The notes under the pieces were generated by a model. It saw nothing but the letters and a program-made list of their open reading frames with translations, was not told the DNA's origin and ran no database searches. A program made the position numbers and the translations under genes. Source: Juglans regia (lineage: Eukaryota; Streptophyta; Magnoliopsida; Fagales; Juglandaceae). From it: a stretch of DNA of 64,000 bases. The stretch covers positions 28,181,150 through 28,245,149 of the forward strand of contig NC_049910.1 of the NCBI RefSeq assembly GCF_001411555.2, given 5' to 3'. Of this stretch, positions 58,125-64,000 are shown piece after piece; position 1 is the stretch's first letter, and the number at the start of each line of letters is the position of its first letter.

Positions 58125-59520
58125 GCAACAAGAACGGGAATAAGGTCGCAAGAGAAGAGTCTCGGGTGAACCATTTCTAAATTTCTAGCTTGAAGCATTA
58201 ATTAAACTCGATCTCCCTTGTTTGCGCAGCTTGTCGCGATACTCTGATCACGCGCGTGAATGGTTGACTTGAATAAGATAGATTGGACATTTAACTACTT
58301 GAATAAAGATTACAACCATGCATTATACTCTGATCTCCTCAACACTCTGCATGTCTCTTGGAAACACCTCATAGACACTCTAATCTACCATTAATTGTGC
58401 TTTGGGAAATGTTTGCTTACAATAAATGGCCTTATACAAGAAATTTTATGCACTAATATTGTAGTTTACTGTAATCCATTAGATTGTAAATTTTTTTTTT
58501 GTCAAGTATGTCTTAAGCATTACATTAAGACGTCAGCATGTAAATTTCGTTGTATAAGATTTGTATGTAAACCTAATACTTCTCTTGTACTTTTTCTCAT
58601 TGAAAAAGAGCTCTTCCCTCTCCCAAATGTTTATAAGTTTATTATAGTTTTATTTTTCTCTAGTTTGAACTCAAGCTTGATTTGCTACCTTTCCATGACG
58701 AAAACACAGAAATACTTCTCTAGATTATGTAATCATGTGGTTTGAGTCTTCTATTGAGACGTTACAGTATCTCTATTTAAGGCATCAACAGCAACCAAAC
58801 AAAGTAAATTAGAACGTCATTTTTCTTGCATAAGCCAACTTTTGCTTTGGGAGCTGGGTTAGGATTTCTCGAGAAAACAATCTTTGCATTTTCTTATTCA
58901 CAATAAACCGAAGAAGCTGGACCAAGGTCGTATATATGTATGTCTTGTCTCTAGAAGGACAAAAGAAAAGAAATAAATTTTAAACTACTACTTGTGTCAT
59001 TTGTACAATGTACTCATACATCTTTAGCTTTGAAGCTTCGGTTCATTGGTGGGTAATACTGCTGCTTTCAAACGTTGAGATTGTTTAATTCCCACTTACC
59101 AAGAATATTATCGAAGAAAACAACTATATATATATACATATATATATATCTACGATATGGCTGCCATTTGTATATCTTTATACATGTAGTAGTTGGTGCA
59201 TGCAGAACCATGCAGAGTATAAACAACTAGTGCACATTAAACCATTTGATCAACAAAGAGCGAACAAAATAAACTCGATCCAGCGTTATATCTATATAGA
59301 GTACCAATTAAGCTGCTTACAAACTTAACGCAGTTCCTAGCTCTTTTTCTCCTTAATATCTCTTATACCATGTGTGTCGCCTTTACCTAGATTTCGGAAT
59401 GGACGCCAGACAGAGAGGCAATGGAAGACAAAAGCACACAACACTCGGTTTCTGAAGTACGTAGTATGACTGATCTTTCATATTTCACACTGACACACAC
59501 ACACAATCTACCGCTAATTA
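58125..59520. other. SEO upstream region, otherwise empty
   Basis: AT-rich and non-coding. Open frames here (for example 58,395-58,745) lack family motifs. It presumably holds the SEO promoter. Confidence 0.45.
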
Positions 59521-60502
59521 AACCACGTGATGAGTAGGAAGAGTTTTGAGGTCCAAATCAAAACAAACTTGACATTGAAATTTAAAAGATTATCCTATTT
59601 GGCCTGACAGATTGAAACGAGAGAATCCGGATTAGATGGACATGACCCTAATCTAGATTCTCATCCCATTCCACCTTCAAAGAGACCGGCAATCCACATT
59701 CTCCATCAGCTCACATGCCTAAGAATCTCGTATTAATTGCCAAAATCAATTACTTTCATTAGTTTAAATGTTTTAGATCAGTGATGATTTATATATATGT
59801 ACGTTGCCATAATCACTGATCGAGAAATTTTTAAAATATTTGAAAAAAAAAATAGTTTTGTTTTTTTCTTCATTTCTCTACACAGAAAACAAAAATTTTC
59901 CAAACTTCTGAACTCATGGTTTAATCATAACAAATAAAAAAATGTATGTTCTCATGTCTCTTTGTTCTTGATAAAATAATTAATATCAAATTAATATCTT
60001 TTAAAATCCCCCAGCTTGCCCGTTCACATGATTTTGAATACAAAGCACATGAAGAAGAATAAACATTTATGAAAAGATCCCCGATGGACGTGCATGGAAA
60101 GCGATCATGGTCAGAACACTACAAAACTTAGTAATCCTAATCCACTAATATATATAATCAATTACGTGCAAAGATAAGCCATTGCTTTTCATTTTAGTGC
60201 TCCTCGTACAGATCACAAAACAAAAGGAGTCAGATCCAGAACGTTATTCAATTGCATATTGTCATGAGAAAGACAAGCTAGACATAGAAAAAATAATTTG
60301 ATAGAAGAAAATTATAAATAGTTGGAAATTTAAGTTTCGAACGTAGCATGAATGATGTACTTAAAATATATTTCGTACCACGTTCTTCAAATGCAGATAA
60401 GTTTAAATATAACAGTTAAATTGAGATCCTAGTATACGATCGAGGAAGTCCAAGCTAGTTTGCTAGTTTGGAACTTTGATATAGTTAATCAGCACACCTT
60501 TT
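59521..60502. repeat. Intergenic tandem duplication, copy A
   Basis: Starts AACCACGTGATGAGTAGGAA and matches 60,963-62,154 collinearly through GATCAGTGATGATTTATATA, GCCATTGCTTTTCATTTTAG, CAGATCCAGAA and GATCGAGGAAGTCCAA. The start-to-start distance is 1,442 bp. Non-coding. Confidence 0.92.
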
Positions 60503-60672
60503 TAGTTTTGAGTAGTGTTACATATACTTACAACTTTTACTTACAATATTTATTTTGTCAATTTTACTTTTAAATTCAAAATTTAAATTTCAAATTTTAT
60601 AATTTCTGGCATATCAACAATAATTGACACGTGTGCAGGCGCGTTTCTGTATTTTCTAAGACATTCATTAAA

Positions 60673-60844
60673 GAGCAATGCTAGATACAGTCCCCATTTA
60701 GAGACTGCAATACAAGCCTAAGTAATTTTATCTTTAATTTTTTTTAAAATTACAAAACTATCCCTCCTGAAATGATATTTTTTCTCATTTAATGAAGGGC
60801 CTGCACATGCAGTCCCCAAGTGGGGACTGCAAATATAATTTCTC
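60673..60844. mobile_element. 172-bp MITE with 9-bp TSD TTCATTAAA (MULE-like)
   Basis: TTCATTAAA lies at 60,664-60,672 and 60,845-60,853. The ends pair imperfectly (GAGCAATGCTAGATACAGTCCCCA against the complement of the right end, sharing CAGTCCCCA), and an inner hairpin CAGTCCCCAAGTGGGGACTG lies near the right end. Unoccupied versions of the site occur at 52,098 and 54,434. Confidence 0.85.
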
Positions 60845-60962
60845 TTCATTAAATTGGAGCATGTTTTAGAGTATTTTAAGTTGTTTGGCATGTGAAATAT
60901 TTTCAAAAGTACGAGAATATTTGAAAAGTGTTGAGAAATGTTTAGTACCCAAACATAGCCTA

Positions 60963-62154
60963 AACCACGTGATGAGTAGGAAGAGTTTTGAGTTCCAAAT
61001 CAAAACAAACTTGACATTGAAATTTAAAAGAATATCCGATTCAGCCTGACAGATTGAAGCGAGAGAATCCGGATAGACATGACCCTAATCTAGATTCTCA
61101 TCCCATTCCACCTTCAAAGAGACCGGCAATCCACATTCTCGATCAGCTCACATGCCTAAGAATCTCGTATTAATTGCCAAAATCAATTACTTTCATTAGT
61201 TTAAATGTTTTAGATCAGTGATGATTTATATATATGTACGTTGCTAAAATCACTGATCGAGAAATTTTTAAAATATTGAGAAAACTGCATATATATATAC
61301 CTCGACGAAATATTTGGAAAAAAAAAATAGTTTGTTTTTTTCTTCATTTCTCTACACAGAAAACAAAAATTTTCCAAACTTCTGACACAGTACTCATGGT
61401 TTAAACAAAAAAAAAAAAAAAAAAAATGAATGTTCTATGTCTCTTTGTTATTGATAAAATAATATTAAATATCTTTTAAAATCCCGTTCACATGATTTTG
61501 AATACAATGCACAAGAATAAACATTTATGAAAGGATCCCCGATGGACGTGCATGCATGGAAAGCGATCATGGTTAGAACACTACAAAACTTAGTAATCCT
61601 AATCCACGTATATATATAATCAATTACGTGCAAAGATAAGCCATTGCTTTTCATTTTAGGGCAGGTTTGGGGGGTGAGATGAGAATTTTGTGTTTTATTT
61701 TGGTGTTTAAAATATTATGTTTTAGTATTATTATTGTATTGAGATTTGAAAAAATTAAATTGTTTATTATATTTTGTAGGAGAATTTGAAAAAAGTGTAA
61801 TAATAAAATGAGATGGGATGAGAATTTTGTCTCATCCCACCCCCCAAACCTGCCCTTAGTGCTCCTCGTACAGATCACAAAACAAAAGGAGTCAGATCCA
61901 GAATGTTATTCAATTGCAAATTGTCATGAGAAAGACAAGCTAGACATAGAAAACATAATTTGATAGAAGAAAATTATAAATAGTTGGAAATTTAAGGTTC
62001 GAACATAGCAATGATGTACTTAAAATATATATATTTCGTATCTCGTTCTTCAAACGCAGATAAGTTTAAATATAACAGTTAAATTGATCCTAGTATACGA
62101 TCGAGGAAGTCCAAATTTGCTAGTTTGGAACTTTGATATAGTTAGCACACCTTT
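60963..62154. repeat. Intergenic tandem duplication, copy B
   Basis: Partner of 59,521-60,502. Longer because it carries a 197-bp MITE (61,659-61,855) and a few small insertions. Confidence 0.92.
61659..61855. mobile_element. 197-bp Tourist-like MITE, TSD TTA
   Basis: Ends GGGCAGGTTTGGGGGGTG and the complement CACCCCCCAAACCTGCCC form a near-perfect inverted repeat of about 26 bp. TTA flanks both sides (61,656-61,658 and 61,856-61,858). Copy A of the duplication (near 60,201) shows the uninterrupted site. A 3-bp TTA duplication and a GGGC start fit the PIF/Harbinger superfamily. Confidence 0.92.
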
Positions 62155-62181
62155 CTCATGAGATATTGACTACTGACTAGA

Positions 62182-62220
<39 letters not shown>

Positions 62221-62688
62221 GTATAATGATACAGGTTCAACTCTTCTACAACTAGATTTTAAATTGAGTGTATTTCTATAAAAATATAATTTAAAACAGA
62301 ATTGTGTAAAGAATTGTAAAAAAGGTTATACATGTATCATTTCCCATATAATATTGCGCTCATTCATATTATCAGTATTGTGGGTAGTCGCGAAATCCCC
62401 CTTAATATTCACCATGATATATATGTATTAATATTGTATCCAAGCGACTAGCTTTTCTTTAAATTTTCTATCTAAAATTAACATTATTGATCAGGATAAT
62501 ATCCATTTGAAAAATGCTAGAATACAGTGTGCAAGCGACACATGCTTCCAATGAAAAAAGTTGATAAAAATGAGACCGACAAAAAAAAATTATTTTTTAA
62601 TGTTGAAACCCGGCCACTCTTTTTCCAATAGAGTGAGCTAAGCTTCACACTTTATAACTACATATAGCATTACTCTATCCATTTTAAC
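62155..62688. other. AT-rich intergenic with TA microsatellite
   Basis: TA run at 62,185-62,216. No gene recognised. Confidence 0.5.
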
Positions 62689-64000
62689 TGTAACACCCCG
62701 TATTTTAGCGTATTTTTAATGAAGGAATTAATTTTATTTATGCAAAAATTATTTCTCTTACTTCATAATTATTAAATTTTAATTGGGTCATTGTTATGAT
62801 TTTAGTTTGCGAAAATTATTTTTTTGAGCGCTTTCTTAAATTAATTATTGTTGTGTGTTTAAATTTCTTCTCGAATTAAATTAAATTATTATCGGGTTTA
62901 ATTATTTATTTTAATTATAATCATTGTGTTTGAAATATTTTATTTCACTAGCTGTTTTAAAACCGTTTCCATTGAATCATTTTCGTGACCCAAGTTATGA
63001 GAATTTGACCTCATTTCTTTTCCCTCTATTTTCTTTTCTTTTCTTTTTCTTTTCTTCTTTTCTTTTTTTTCTTTTTTTTCTTTTTCTCCCCTGCACTCTT
63101 CTCTCCCGCGCGATTTTCTCTCTCCTCCTCTCTCTCTCTCGCCGTGCCACCCTTCCTCACCCAGACCACCGCCGTCGCGCCGCCATGCGCGACACCGCCC
63201 CTCCCATCGACTTCCCCACCGGCCGGCGACCACCCCTCTTCATTTCCACCTCCATCCGCGCCGCCGTTAGCCCCCACGCACCCTTCAAAGCCGCGGCCAC
63301 CATTCGCTCCAGCGCCGCCTTCGCGCCACCTCCAGCCACCATCTTCTCACAACTTCATCCCCGACCTCTTGGCAACCCAATGGACCCAACCCCAGCTCCG
63401 ATCCGTCACCGGTGAAGCCCCACCAAGTCCATTTCCGATTTGTACATTTTTGACCTAAAACCACCCCTTGCGGCGCCACCCACGGCAAACCACCACCACC
63501 ATTGGCTTCACCGACCTCTCTAGGCCCTACTCTATCATTTTTCGGTCTTCGTTTGTCTCCGTTAAAAAGTTGGTATTTGTGACCCACGGCCACAGTGTAT
63601 TTTACACTGTGGTGTTGCTCAGACGTCGCCTCTTTCAACTTCGTGATCCTTCGGAAATTGCAATATTGCATTGTAAGTATTTCTCCAAAGAACTTTCGTA
63701 ATTTAAATGTATTTTTGCACTAACATATTATATTGTATTTGTTTGATATGCCGGACTGAGTCCGAGGAGTTCGGGGGTCGGATGGAATTGTGATTGGAGT
63801 TGTTTGGTTGTTTGATTGAATTGGTTGTTGATTGTATGGATCAGTGTTGGTGCATGTACACATCATTATTTCATGCGTGACCATGTTTGTAAATAAAATT
63901 GGGTCTTCGTGTTTTGCATTCATGTGCATGTGACATTTGGAAAATCATGATTTGATGTGTGAAAAATGATTTGAATGTGTTGAAACGTTTGGATTGATGG
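62689..64000 (+). repeat. LTR of the 2.2-kb gypsy family, cut by window end
   Basis: Starts TGTAACACCCCGTATTTTAGCG and follows the other copies through the T-rich tract, the GCCGCC-rich segment (63,150-63,320), CCACGGCCACAGTG (63,583) and GACTGAGTCCGAGGAGTTCG (63,754). Whether it is solo or part of a complete element cannot be seen here. Confidence 0.88.

Noticed and set aside
58395..58745. 116-codon plus-strand frame upstream of SEO
   Set aside because: AT-rich, with no recognisable motif and no promoter or splice evidence.
1..64000. CRISPR arrays, tRNA or rRNA genes, bacterial-type operons
   Set aside because: None seen. The short tandem arrays are microsatellites or LTR-internal repeats, and the splice and transposon features are those of a plant nuclear genome.

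Overview
The window looks like repeat-rich intergenic chromatin from a woody eudicot. Its one recognisable host gene belongs to the plant-only SIEVE ELEMENT OCCLUSION (SEO) family, and nearly everything else is a plant transposable element. An order such as Fagales is a guess from general resemblance and was not tested. There are no bacterial-style operons, CRISPR arrays, rRNA genes or tRNA genes that I can see.

Layout. 1-2,859: 5' part of a decayed Ty1/copia element on the minus strand, with its 254-bp 5' LTR at 2,606-2,859. 5,136-5,386: a scrap of Ty3/gypsy integrase. 5,955-18,000: a LINE remnant (minus strand, poly-A end at 5,955) split by two LTR insertions. The first is a 7.5-kb non-coding element at 6,108-13,638 flanked by CTATG. 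The second is a 3.5-kb LTR-like unit at 14,225-17,770. 18,632-24,700: a second LINE (endonuclease, reverse transcriptase, RNase H) on the minus strand, whose RNase H is cut by a 2.18-kb solo LTR (18,989-21,171, target duplication CTAGC). 24,800-31,100: a decayed CACTA (En/Spm) transposon on the plus strand, followed by a pseudogene of an SHI/STY/LRP1-type transcription factor. 31,735-32,176: a complete miniature TRIM retrotransposon. 33,952-38,352: the 5' part of a Ty3/gypsy element (LTR, PBS, gag, protease, start of RT) with an apparent 83-bp intron between gag and protease. 38,353-42,726: an unidentified coding-like region on the minus strand, split by a solo LTR (39,902-42,110, target duplication ACTGG). 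43,960-46,390: a broken chromovirus with RT, integrase, chromodomain and 3' LTR. 47,214-51,390: AT-rich DNA with MITEs and local duplications. 51,391-58,124: the SEO locus. 58,200-62,688: intergenic DNA with a 1.44-kb-period tandem duplication and MITEs. 62,689-64,000: another 2.2-kb-type LTR, running off the end.

The SEO gene (minus strand, ATG at 58,010) reads as seven exons whose splice phases all agree and give a 603-residue protein. Its last two exons and about 2.35 kb around them are tandemly duplicated downstream, so two 3' exon cassettes lie in a row, each joinable to exon 5 in frame.

One 2.2-kb LTR family dominates the window, with copies in both orientations. Each readable copy carries a cluster of short palindromes. 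The most interesting signals are the duplicated SEO 3' cassette, the gag/protease intron, the LTR palindrome cluster, and several transposon insertions for which an unoccupied paralogous site lies in the same window.
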